Source: Streptomyces sp. JJ36 (GTDB lineage: Bacteria; Actinomycetota; Actinomycetes; Streptomycetales; Streptomycetaceae). Taken from it: a stretch of DNA of 64,000 nucleotides. The notes under the pieces are model-generated. The model did no database searches. It had not been told where the DNA came from and was given only the letters and a program-made list of their open reading frames with translations. The position numbers and the translations under genes were made by a program. Of this stretch, positions 11,025 to 21,145 are shown one piece after another (within the stretch, counting starts at the first letter, position 1; each line of letters starts with the position of its first letter). The DNA is taken from assembly GCF_021696945.1 (NCBI RefSeq), contig NZ_JACYHE010000011.1, positions 1 to 64,000 on the forward strand, read 5' to 3'.

Positions 11025-11054
11025 TCGAACACATGTCCGGAGCTGCGCTAGCAT
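11025..11054 (+). promoter_or_regulatory. Putative parE promoter with LexA-like half site
   Basis: TAGCAT at 11049-11054 is a good -10 candidate about 93 bases before parE. Overlapping its -35 area, 11025-11040 reads TCGAAC-ACAT-GTCCGG. This matches the actinobacterial SOS box TCGAAC-N4-GTTCGA perfectly in the left half and with two mismatches in the right. A GAAC-N5-GTTC pair lies just upstream at 10993-11005. SOS control is a possibility only. Confidence 0.35.
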
Positions 11055-11146
11055 GGCGCCCTGCACGCCAGGCTCCACGGGGGCTCGGTACCCTCTCACC
11101 CGGCAACACAGCCACGACTAGCAGAATTCAGCGAGGAGCGAACCGC

Positions 11147-13273
<2,127 letters not shown>

Positions 13274-13385
13274 GTCACCGGCCGGTGCGGCACCGGGCCG
13301 GCCCGGTGTCTGCCCGCTTCACCTGAAGGAGTGAACGAGGCCGCATGCCCCGGTGGGGCGTGCGGCCCTCTGCCCATCCTGGGGC

Positions 13386-13949
13386 ATGCGCATCGACGAC
13401 CCCTGGCACCGCACCCCGGCCGACGGCTGGCTGGAGGAGCGCGAGGCGACCGAGGCGGCGGAGGCGACCGCGGCCGGAGGGGCGCCGCCGGCCGGCCCCC
13501 GCACGCCTGCCGGGAACCCCACTCCGCTCGGCAGGAACGATCCGCCACCCGGCAGGAACGATCCGCCACCCGGCAGGAACGATCCGCCGCACGTGCCGCC
13601 CGCCGGCCCGGCCGCGGCGGACGCCGTCCACGTGGCCGTGCAGCACAGCCCCGCCTTCCGGCGGGTGCGCGCCCGGCACCGCGGATTCGTGCTGCCGGCC
13701 GGTGCCGCGCTGCTGCTCGTCCATCTCGCCACGGTGGTGCCGGCCGCCGTGGCGCCGGAGCTGGCGGCCCACCGCGTCGCCGGGCCGCTCGACGCCGGGA
13801 CGGCCGCCGGGCTCGCCCAACTGGTCGTGGCCCTGCTGGTCGCCGGGGCCTACGCCCGGCATGCGCGGCTCCGCCGCGACCGGACGGCCCTGGAGCTGCG
13901 CTGGGACACCCAGGAGCTGGTCCGCGGCGCCGGGGAGTGCGGCCGGTGA
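13386..13949 (+). CDS. DUF485 domain-containing membrane protein
   Basis: The 187-residue protein has a Pro/Gly-rich N-terminal 90 residues including three copies of a seven-residue GRNDPPP-type unit, then the DUF485 core SPAFRRVRARHRGFVLPAGAA with two transmembrane helices. DUF485 proteins are habitually encoded just before acetate/solute symporters, and this one ends in a 4-base overlap (GTGA) with the symporter start, so the two are translationally coupled. It is probably an accessory subunit of that transporter. The ATG at 13386 lies 112 bases after parE. Confidence 0.78.
   Translation: MRIDDPWHRTPADGWLEEREATEAAEATAAGGAPPAGPRTPAGNPTPLGRNDPPPGRNDPPPGRNDPPHVPPAGPAAADAVHVAVQHSPAFRRVRARHRGFVLPAGAALLLVHLATVVPAAVAPELAAHRVAGPLDAGTAAGLAQLVVALLVAGAYARHARLRRDRTALELRWDTQELVRGAGECGR
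13530..13592 (+). repeat. Three 21-bp tandem repeats inside the DUF485 gene
   Basis: Units of 21 bp starting GGCAGGAACGATCCGCC begin at 13530, 13551 and 13572. The first two are identical and the third differs at its last bases. They add seven residues each to the disordered N-terminus and keep the frame, so copy number could vary without disrupting the gene. Confidence 0.9.
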
Positions 13950-15556
13950 CCGGCAGTCTCCGTGCGCCGGCGCTGCTGCTCTGCGGGGTCCTGGCCTTGA
14001 CGGCCCTGCTGCTCGCCCACCGGGCCGCGCGGCGGCGGGCCACCGCCGCGGACTTTTACGCCGGCGGGCGGCTGCTCTCCCCGCCGGCGAACGGCCTCGC
14101 TCTTGCGGGCGGCCCGCTCTCCGCCGTCTGCTTCGTGGGGGTCACCGGGCTGACCGCCCTGGGCGGTCACGACGGCGTCTTCTACGCCGCCGGACTGCTC
14201 CTGGGCTGGGTGGTGGCGTTGCTGCTGGTGGCCGAGGGCGTACGGAACTGCGGCCGCCACACCCCGGCCGACGTCGTGGTCTCGCGACTCCGCGACCGCC
14301 GGGTGCGGGCCGCCGCCGGTGTCGCGGCCGTGACGGTCTCGGTGCTCTGCCTGGTCGCCCAGCTCGCCGCCGCGGGCAGCCTGGCGGCGCCGCTTTTCGG
14401 CGGCGGTGCCGTAGCCCGGACCGGGACGGTGCTCGCGGGGGGCGCGCTCATGGTCGCCTGCGCCTGCCGCGGCGGCATGCAGGCCGTCACCCGCATCCAG
14501 CTCGTGCACGTCGTGCTCCTCCTCGGCTGTGCCGGAGTCCTCTGCGGCCTGGTGCTGCTGCGGTACGGCGGCGACCCGGCCGCCCTGCTCCGCGCCGCAG
14601 CCGGGCGGGCCACCGCCGGAGCGGCAACAGCAGTGCCGGAGGCCACCGAGCAGGGCGGCTGGGCCGTCCCGGGGCCGGCGTACGGGGAGGGCACGGCGGA
14701 GCGTCTCGACGCCGTCAGCCTGGGGCTCGCGCTCGTGCTGGGCACCGCGGGGCTGCCGCACGTCCTCGCCCGCTGCGGCACGGTGCCCACCGCCCCTGCC
14801 GCCCGGCGCTCCGTCGGCTGGGCGATCGGCCTCCTCGGCTGCGTCTGCCTGCTCACCCTGGGGCTCGGCCTGGGCGCCGCGGCCCTGCTCGGCCCGGAGA
14901 CCGTGCGGGAGGCGGGCCCGGCCGGACACGCCGCGGTGCCGCTGCTCGCCGCCGAGCTGGGCGGGGAGGCCGGCACCGGGGGCGCGGTGCTCGCTGTGGT
15001 CGTCTCCGCGGTGGCCCTGGCCGCGATCCTGGCGGTGGGGGCCGGCATGACCCTGGCCGGCGCCGCGGCCGTCGCACGGGACCTGCACACCCCGCGGGGC
15101 GGCCGCCCGGGCCGCGGCGAGGTCCGCGTGGCCCGGACGATGACGCTCGCCGTGGCGGTGCCGGCCCTCGCACTCGCGCTCCCGGCACAGCGGCTGAACG
15201 CCGCCCTGCTGCTCGGGCTCGCCCTCGCGGTCGCCGCCTCGGCGCTCCTCCCGGCGCTGTCGTACGCGCTCTTCTGGCACCGCTTCACCGCACGGGGCGC
15301 ACTCTGGGCGCTCTGGGGCGGCCTGGTGCCCGCGGTGCTGCTGATCGCGGTCTCCCCGGTGGTGTCGGGCGGGGAGCACGCGCTCCTCCCCGGAGCCGAT
15401 GTCGCGGTCTTCCCGCTGGGGAACCCGGGGCTGGTCTCCATCCCGCTCGGGTTCCTGGCGGGCTGGCTCGGCACGGTCACCTCCCGGGCACCGGCCGACC
15501 CCGTGCGGTACGCCGAGACGGAGGTGCGGGCTCTGACCGGCGCCGGAGCGGTGTAG
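13946..15556 (+). CDS. Sodium:solute symporter family protein (acetate/monocarboxylate type)
   Basis: The 536-residue hydrophobic protein has about 13 membrane helices and the SSS-family hallmarks DFYAGGRLLSPPANGLALAGG after helix 1 and VVVSRLRDRRVRAAAG later. With an upstream DUF485 partner it most resembles cation/acetate symporters (ActP/MctC type), importing short carboxylates by Na+ or H+ cotransport. The GTG start overlaps the DUF485 stop by four bases. A long loop near 200-230 (RAAAGRATAGAATAVPEATE) is non-conserved. The substrate is inferred from family only. The 289 bases after it contain no gene I can support. Confidence 0.8.
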   Translation: MTGSLRAPALLLCGVLALTALLLAHRAARRRATAADFYAGGRLLSPPANGLALAGGPLSAVCFVGVTGLTALGGHDGVFYAAGLLLGWVVALLLVAEGVRNCGRHTPADVVVSRLRDRRVRAAAGVAAVTVSVLCLVAQLAAAGSLAAPLFGGGAVARTGTVLAGGALMVACACRGGMQAVTRIQLVHVVLLLGCAGVLCGLVLLRYGGDPAALLRAAAGRATAGAATAVPEATEQGGWAVPGPAYGEGTAERLDAVSLGLALVLGTAGLPHVLARCGTVPTAPAARRSVGWAIGLLGCVCLLTLGLGLGAAALLGPETVREAGPAGHAAVPLLAAELGGEAGTGGAVLAVVVSAVALAAILAVGAGMTLAGAAAVARDLHTPRGGRPGRGEVRVARTMTLAVAVPALALALPAQRLNAALLLGLALAVAASALLPALSYALFWHRFTARGALWALWGGLVPAVLLIAVSPVVSGGEHALLPGADVAVFPLGNPGLVSIPLGFLAGWLGTVTSRAPADPVRYAETEVRALTGAGAV

Positions 15557-15845
15557 CCGTGGTCAGCCGCCGGGCGACGCGGCCCCGGCCGCAGCCCGGG
15601 ACCGCCCTCGCTCCCGGAAGCAGCGCCGCCCGACGTGCCCGGCGCGGACCGAACCCGCCCTGGACTCCCCGTGTGAGGCGGGCCTACGGGCGGTGCACGG
15701 CGGTCACGGGGCGGGCGGGGAGGAATCCGGCTCCAGGCGGACACAGCAGTGGCCGGGGCCGGGCGGGTCGGCTCGTCGAGTGCGGCGAGCGGTCGCCGGA
15801 CCGGGCAGGCGAGCAGGGCGCCCGGCCTGATGGGAGGGTGGTGCC

Positions 15846-17705
15846 ATGGGAGCCGTCCAGGGTCCGTCCGGGGACAGCGGACCTCGCTCGCCGGCCGCGG
15901 TTTCGCGGATCGGCGGCTACGCGCCGCTGCGCGACTACGCGGTGATCGGCGACGGCCGCACGGCCGCCCTGGTCGCCCGGGACGGGTCGGTGGACTGGCT
16001 GGGCCTGCCCGATCTCGACTCACCCTCGGTGTTCGGCGTTGTGCTGGACTCCGCACGGGGCGGACGCTGCACGCTCGAGCCCTCCGTGCCGTACCGGGCG
16101 GAGCGCCGCTACCTGCCCGGCACCAACGTGCTGGAGACGACCTTCCTGACCGGCACCGGGGCCGTTCGGGTCACGGACGCGCTCAGCCTCCACGACGACG
16201 CGGGCCTCGCACCGATGCGGGAACTGCTGCGGCGTGTGGAGGGGCTGTCCGGAGCCGTGCCCATGCGGTGGGGCGTGCAGCCACGCTTCGGGTACGGCAC
16301 GCGCCGCACGCGGCTCTCCCTGCGTGCCGGTGTCCCGGTGGCGGCAGCCGGCAGGGATGCGCTCGCCGTCTGCGCCTGGGACGCCGGCGATGCCCGATGC
16401 GACGGGGACGCGTTCACCGGCCGCTTCGAGCTCGCCCACGGCCGGCGTGCCATGATCGCGATGCCGTTCGCGCATCAGGAACCGCTCGTCCTCCCCGCAC
16501 GCTCCGAGTGCGAGGCACGCCTGGACAGCACCTGCGCGGCCTGGCGGAACTGGGCGCACGACCGCCTGTACACAGGGCGGTGGCATCAGGCGGTGATGCG
16601 CAGCCTGCTGACACTCAAGCTGCTCGTCCACGCCCCCTCCGGAGCGGTGGCCGCCGCGGTGACGGCCGCGTTGCCGGAAAGGATCGGCGGGGAGCGCAAC
16701 TGGGACTACCGCTTCTCCTGGGTGCGCGACTCCGCCTTCACGCTGGCCGCGTTCCTGCGGCTCGGCTGTCCCGCGGAAGCACAGGCCTACTTCTGGTGGC
16801 TGATGCACGCCTCCCAGCTCACCCATCCCCGCCTGAACGTGCTGTACCGCCTGGACGGCGGCCACCGCACCCCGGAGCGCGTCCTCTCCTGGGAGGGCTA
16901 CCGCGGCTCACGGCCGGTCCGCATCGGAAACGCCGCGGTCGGGCAGCTCCAGCTCGACACGTACGGCGAGCTGCTGCAGACGGCCTGGCAGTACGCGCAG
17001 GCCGCCGGAGGCCTCGACGCCGAAGTCGCACGCCGCCTGGCGGAACTGGCCGACCTCGTGTGCGCGACCTGGCAGCAACCCGACGCGGGCATCTGGGAGG
17101 TCCGCAGCCGGCACCGCCACTTCACCCAGTCCAAGATGATGTGCTGGGTGGCCCTCGACCGGGCCGCCGACCTCGCCGCACGCGGAATCGTCCCCTCCCG
17201 GCACCTGGCCCGCTGGTGCCGGGCACGCGACGAGATCCGCGCCTTCGTCGAGTCCCGGTGCTTCTCCTCCCGTCTCGGCAGCTATGTCCGCGCCGCCGGT
17301 GGTGAGGACCTGGACGCCGCCGTCCTCCTGGGGCACCTGTACGGATATGGCGGCGAGGAGCAGCGGATGCGGGCCACGATCAGCACGCTCACCCGGGAGC
17401 TGCGGCGCGGTCCGTACGTGGAGCGGTACACCGGGGAGGACGGCCTCACGGGCAGCGAAGGCGCCTTCCTGGCCTGTTCCTTCTGGCTCGCCGAGTCCCT
17501 CGCCCGCACCGGCCGCCTCCGTCAGGCGAGCGACCTGATGGAGGAACTGGTCGGCCTCGCCAACGACGTCGGCCTCTACAGCGAGGAGCTCGACCCCGCC
17601 ACGGGTGCTTTCCTCGGAAACCTTCCCCAGGGCCTGAGCCACCTGGCGCTGATCAGCGCCGCCTGCGCCATCGGTGCCGCCGACGACGAGGGCACGGCAC
17701 GGTGA
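15846..17705 (+). CDS. Glycoside hydrolase family 15 protein (glucoamylase/trehalase-like)
   Basis: The 619-residue cytoplasmic-looking enzyme has the two-part GH15 arrangement: an N-terminal beta-sandwich beginning IGGYAPLRDYAVIGDGRTAALV with SVDWLGLPDLDSPSVF, then the (alpha/alpha)6 barrel with ERNWDYRFSWVRDSAFTLAA, SWEGYRGSRPVRIGNAA and the late GLTGSEGAFLACSFWLAE containing a catalytic Glu. Streptomyces relatives hydrolyse alpha-glucosides; some actinobacterial members are trehalases. There is no signal peptide, pointing to internal substrates such as trehalose or malto-oligomers. GGGAGG lies upstream of the ATG at 15846. Its stop overlaps the next start (GTGA). Confidence 0.85.
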   Translation: MGAVQGPSGDSGPRSPAAVSRIGGYAPLRDYAVIGDGRTAALVARDGSVDWLGLPDLDSPSVFGVVLDSARGGRCTLEPSVPYRAERRYLPGTNVLETTFLTGTGAVRVTDALSLHDDAGLAPMRELLRRVEGLSGAVPMRWGVQPRFGYGTRRTRLSLRAGVPVAAAGRDALAVCAWDAGDARCDGDAFTGRFELAHGRRAMIAMPFAHQEPLVLPARSECEARLDSTCAAWRNWAHDRLYTGRWHQAVMRSLLTLKLLVHAPSGAVAAAVTAALPERIGGERNWDYRFSWVRDSAFTLAAFLRLGCPAEAQAYFWWLMHASQLTHPRLNVLYRLDGGHRTPERVLSWEGYRGSRPVRIGNAAVGQLQLDTYGELLQTAWQYAQAAGGLDAEVARRLAELADLVCATWQQPDAGIWEVRSRHRHFTQSKMMCWVALDRAADLAARGIVPSRHLARWCRARDEIRAFVESRCFSSRLGSYVRAAGGEDLDAAVLLGHLYGYGGEEQRMRATISTLTRELRRGPYVERYTGEDGLTGSEGAFLACSFWLAESLARTGRLRQASDLMEELVGLANDVGLYSEELDPATGAFLGNLPQGLSHLALISAACAIGAADDEGTAR

Positions 17706-18184
17706 GCGTGTGGGCAGCGGCCGCGGGCGCCTTCGTCGGCACTCTGGCGCTGACGACCGCCCTGCGCGCGGGCGGCGAACTGGGGCTGACCCGTATGGAC
17801 CTGCCGTTTCTGCTCGGTACGGCGGTGACCGTCAACCGCACCCGCGCCAAGGCCCTCGGCTACCTGATGCACTTCCTCAACGGGCAGGTCTTCGGGTTCC
17901 TCTACTTCGCCGTCTTCCTCGCCATCGACCGAGCGGGCTGGCTGCTTGGCGCCCTGTTCGGGCTCGCACACGGTCTCTTCGCCGGCACCGCACTCGTCAA
18001 CATCCTGCTGCCGCTCGTCCACCCCCGCATGGGCAGCCCGCTGACCAGCGCCCCGGAGGTGGCACTCCTCGAACCGCCCGGCTTCCTCATGCGCAACTAC
18101 GGTCCCGGCACGCCCGTGGTCACCGTAGGCGCCCACATCGGCTACGGAGCCGTCGTCGGAGGCTTCACCTCCTTGGGCGCCTGA
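17702..18184 (+). CDS. Small polytopic membrane protein of unknown function
   Basis: A 160-residue hydrophobic protein starting from GTG at 17702, overlapping the GH15 stop by four bases. Hydrophobic stretches near the N-terminus (VWAAAAGAFVGTLALTTALR), in the middle (GFLYFAVFLAI, GALFGLAHGLFAGTALVNIL) and at the C-terminus (GAHIGYGAVVGGFTSLGA) suggest four helices. A soluble loop contains ALLEPPGFLMRNYGPGTPV. I do not recognise the family. Coupling to the GH15 gene suggests the two act together, but nothing in the sequence identifies the role. Confidence 0.7.
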   Translation: MSVWAAAAGAFVGTLALTTALRAGGELGLTRMDLPFLLGTAVTVNRTRAKALGYLMHFLNGQVFGFLYFAVFLAIDRAGWLLGALFGLAHGLFAGTALVNILLPLVHPRMGSPLTSAPEVALLEPPGFLMRNYGPGTPVVTVGAHIGYGAVVGGFTSLGA

Positions 18185-18255
18185 CCATGACAGCGCCGGG
18201 ACGGACGGCGCGCTCTCCGGATGGCCAGGCGTGGCCGCTGTGACGCGTGGCCGGG

Positions 18256-20055
18256 TCACAGCCCGGGCGGAGGCGGTGGCCCGGCGTGGCCGCCCGCGCC
18301 GTCCGCCCGGCCTCCGTCGCCCGCGCACCCGGTGCCGGAGGTGTCGTCGGCCGCAGGGGGAGCGCCCGGTCCTGCGTCCGGCCCGGGCCACCCGTCCCGG
18401 CCGCCCGGCGGGCCGACTCGCGGGCCGTCCGCCGGGGCGAGGGCGTCGGGGAGCAGCACGGTGAACTCCGCGCCGCCGTCCGCGGCCTCCCCGACCTGCA
18501 CCCGGCCGCCGTGCCGTTCCGCCAGCCGCCGCACCAGGGCCAGACCGAGGCCGCGCTTGCCGTGGGCGGGCGGGGGCTTGGTCGTCCAGCCGTCGGTGAA
18601 GACGAGCGCGCGCCGGTCGGCCGGGATGCCCGGCCCGCTGTCGGCGACCCGGAGCCGTACGCCGGTGGCGTCGACGGTGGTCAGCTCCACCTCCACCCGT
18701 GCCCCGGACGGGCCGGCCGCGGCGTCCAGTGCGTTGTCGACGAGATTGCCCACGACCGTGACCAGCTCCCGGGCGTCCACCACCCGGTCCGGCAGCAGCG
18801 TGCCGGGGGCCACCCGCAGCGCCACCCCGCGCTCCGCGGCCACCGTGGCCTTGCCCACCAGCAGCGCCGCCAGCAGCGGATCGTGGATGCGCCCGGTGAT
18901 CTGCTCGGCGGTCGCCCGGTGCACGCCCACCACCTCCGAGACGTACTCCAGAGCCTCGTCGTGGAGCCCCAGCTCCAGCAACCCGAGCAGGATGTGCAGC
19001 CGGTTGGCGTGCTCGTGGTCCTGGGCGCGCAGTGCGTCGACGAGGCCGCGGGAGCCGTCCAGCTCCCGGCCCAGCAGCTCCAGCTCGGTGCGGTCGCGCA
19101 GCGTCGCCACGGCGCCCCCGTCGTCCGTGGGCATGCGGTTGGCCACCAGCACCCGCCCCGCCCGTACGGTCAGCAGATCGGCTCCGGTGGCCCGTCCCGC
19201 CAGTACCTCGGTGGTACGGCCGGGGCCCAGCGCGTCCTCCAGCGGTCGCCCGGTGGCCTCGGGCCGCAGCTCCAGCAGTCGCTGGGCCTCGTCGTTGATC
19301 AGCCGGATGCGGTTCTCCGCGTCCAGGGCCACGACGCCCTCCCGGATGCCGTGCAGCATCGCCTCCCGCTCCGCGAGCAGCGCCGAGATGTCGGAGAAGG
19401 CCAGGTCGTGGGTGCGTCGCTGGAGCCGCCGGGACACCAGGAGCGCGGCCAGCACGCCCGCGCCCAGGGCCGCACCGGCGTACGCCAGCAGCTCCGGGAC
19501 CGCGCCGAGCAGCCGGTCGCGCACGCTGTCGTAGGCGATCCCGACGGAGACCGCGCCGACGATCTCGCCGCGGTCGTCGCGCAGCGGGACCTTGCCCCGT
19601 GCGGAGCGGCCCAGCGTGCCGACGTCGATGTTCCGCACCTCGTGCCCGGCGAGCGCCGCCCGCGGGTCGGTGGAGACATGGCGGCCGATCCGGGCCGGCT
19701 CCGGGTGCGACCAGCGGATGCCCCGGGTGTCCAGGACCACCACATAGCTGGCCCCGGTCGCCCGGCGCACCTGTTCGGCCCGGCGCTGCACCGGCCCGGT
19801 CGGGGAGGGCCCGGGCCCCGAGCGGAGCTGCTCGGCCAGGCCGGGCTGGACCGCGGTGGACTGCGCGATGGCCAGCGCCCGCCGGGTGGCCAGGTCGTCC
19901 AGCTCGGAGCCGAGCGGTGCCAGGAAGAGGCCGGTGGCCAGCGCCGTCACGCCCGTGGTGATCGCCAGTTGCATCAGCAGCACCTGGGAGAACACCCGCC
20001 GGGGCCTGCCGGGGCGCAGCCAGCGCGGACGGTGCCGTGCGTCCGTTCCGTTCAT
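18256..20055 (-). CDS. CitA/DcuS-type sensor histidine kinase, no adjacent response regulator
   Basis: The 599-residue kinase has helix 1 near residues 25-47, an extracytoplasmic single-Cache sensor up to a second helix near 185-205, a cytoplasmic PAS domain (REGVVALDAENRIRLINDEA), a Spo0B-like dimerisation segment with phosphoacceptor His in DHEHANRLHILLGLLELG, and the ATPase with NLVDNALDAA, DSGPGIP and GKRGLGLALV. A disordered Pro/Gly-rich tail follows. This class senses di- or tricarboxylates. Its response regulator normally lies beside it; here the neighbours are the GH15/membrane pair (convergent) and a sucrase-like gene, so it is orphan in this window. Confidence 0.87.
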   Translation of the reverse strand: MNGTDARHRPRWLRPGRPRRVFSQVLLMQLAITTGVTALATGLFLAPLGSELDDLATRRALAIAQSTAVQPGLAEQLRSGPGPSPTGPVQRRAEQVRRATGASYVVVLDTRGIRWSHPEPARIGRHVSTDPRAALAGHEVRNIDVGTLGRSARGKVPLRDDRGEIVGAVSVGIAYDSVRDRLLGAVPELLAYAGAALGAGVLAALLVSRRLQRRTHDLAFSDISALLAEREAMLHGIREGVVALDAENRIRLINDEAQRLLELRPEATGRPLEDALGPGRTTEVLAGRATGADLLTVRAGRVLVANRMPTDDGGAVATLRDRTELELLGRELDGSRGLVDALRAQDHEHANRLHILLGLLELGLHDEALEYVSEVVGVHRATAEQITGRIHDPLLAALLVGKATVAAERGVALRVAPGTLLPDRVVDARELVTVVGNLVDNALDAAAGPSGARVEVELTTVDATGVRLRVADSGPGIPADRRALVFTDGWTTKPPPAHGKRGLGLALVRRLAERHGGRVQVGEAADGGAEFTVLLPDALAPADGPRVGPPGGRDGWPGPDAGPGAPPAADDTSGTGCAGDGGRADGAGGHAGPPPPPGL

Positions 20056-20071
20056 CCGGCGGACGGTACTC

Positions 20072-21013
20072 TCAGGCGCGCCCGTCCGCTGTGCCGCGGG
20101 CGCACTCCTCGACCGCCTCGACGTGCATCCGGTCCGCCGTGCCCGGAGCGGCGCCGCAGCTCGCCGGGGCCTCCACGCCGGGGACGGCGGCGACCCGCAC
20201 CCGCCAGCGGCGTCCGTCGGTGTGGGCGACGCCGACGCTCCAGCGTCCCTCGCCGTCCGGCTCGGTCCCGGTGACGGTGAGGGCGCCGGCGCGCGGCTCC
20301 CGTACGCGCGCCCGGACTGCCAGATCGGCGGCCTGGCCGGGCCGGTCCCAGGCCGAGCGGCCGCGGCAGCTCCCGGTCAGCACCTGCCCGCGGCGTACGG
20401 CGTCCAGGACGTCCTTGACGGTGTGGGCGCCGATCCGCCCGTACGCGTAGCCGTACGGCAGGACGAGCAGGGTCGGCGCGAAACGGTGACCGCCGAGGTG
20501 GGTGACCTCCCAGACGTCCGCGGCGGCGGAGGCGGCCAGTTCGGCGGCGAGCGGCCGGCCGAGCAGCGCGCAGCAGCGGTCGCGCTTGCCGTTGGTGCAC
20601 ACCAGGGCGAGGGGTTCGCCGTGGTGCGGCTCCCAGCCGGGGCCGGCGGCGGTGGCGTCCCCGCGCCCGAGCGCGGCGAAGTCGAGGTCGAGGAGGTCCT
20701 GCGGCTGCCCCGGCACCTCGGTGGTGCGGATCCAGGAGTCGCCCGGGAGGGTGTGGGCGAGGTAGAGGCGGCGGGGTGCCCGTCCGCCCGGGTCAGCGTG
20801 CCGCCCGGGGCGCCGGATGAGCGCCACACGGACGCCGTGCGGCGCGGCGGCGCGGTCGAGGGCCGCGCCCAGCTCCGGGTCGAGGTGGCTGGCGGTCAGG
20901 GCCTTGGCGCCCCAGGGGCCGGGCTGCTCGACGAGCAGCCAGGTGGGCGCGGTGGCGGCGGTGGCCGCGAGGGGCTCGCCGAGCACCTGGGAGGCGGTGG
21001 CACAGCTCTTCAC
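20072..21013 (-). CDS. Sucrase/ferredoxin-like family protein
   Basis: The 313-residue protein has the family pattern: CATASQVLGEPLAATA near the start, LALVCTNGKRDRCCALLGRPL with the CxxxxxxxCC thioredoxin-like ferredoxin cysteines, and THLGGHRFAPTLLVLPYGYAYGRI. Relatives have a thioredoxin-like [2Fe-2S] ferredoxin fold; the name derives from an early plant annotation and does not imply sucrase activity. The GTG at 21013 is preceded by TAGGCT and a 7-base gap rather than a ribosome binding site, so a leaderless transcript is likely. It is 16 bases from the kinase gene on the same strand and divergent from the CobW gene. Confidence 0.75.
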   Translation of the reverse strand: MKSCATASQVLGEPLAATAATAPTWLLVEQPGPWGAKALTASHLDPELGAALDRAAAPHGVRVALIRRPGRHADPGGRAPRRLYLAHTLPGDSWIRTTEVPGQPQDLLDLDFAALGRGDATAAGPGWEPHHGEPLALVCTNGKRDRCCALLGRPLAAELAASAAADVWEVTHLGGHRFAPTLLVLPYGYAYGRIGAHTVKDVLDAVRRGQVLTGSCRGRSAWDRPGQAADLAVRARVREPRAGALTVTGTEPDGEGRWSVGVAHTDGRRWRVRVAAVPGVEAPASCGAAPGTADRMHVEAVEECARGTADGRA

Positions 21014-21028
21014 GAAGGCGAGCCTAAC
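21014..21028 (-). promoter_or_regulatory. Leaderless -10 box with iron-box-like sequence
   Basis: On the minus strand TAGGCT (21026-21021) stands seven bases before the GTG. The same bases form TTAGGCTCGCCT, resembling the right half of the IdeR/DmdR iron box TTAGGTTAGGCTCACCTAA. The left half of that box is absent. As TAGGCT is also a common -10, the iron link is weak. Confidence 0.3.
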
Positions 21029-21105
21029 GGCTGTCCTGATTCCACCCCTCACCGTACGGGACAACCTGGTCCAGGAGGCCACATGCACGCGGCGCGGCCC
21101 CCGGC

Positions 21106-21111
21106 TAGGAT
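21106..21111 (+). promoter_or_regulatory. -10 box upstream of the CobW-family gene
   Basis: TAGGAT at 21106-21111 is a good -10 match, 34 bases before the GTG at 21146. A GGAGG ribosome binding site follows at 21132-21136. No convincing -35 hexamer is visible. Confidence 0.4.
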
Positions 21112-21145
21112 CGTGGGCCGCCCGCACCGCTGGAGGTACCCCGGA

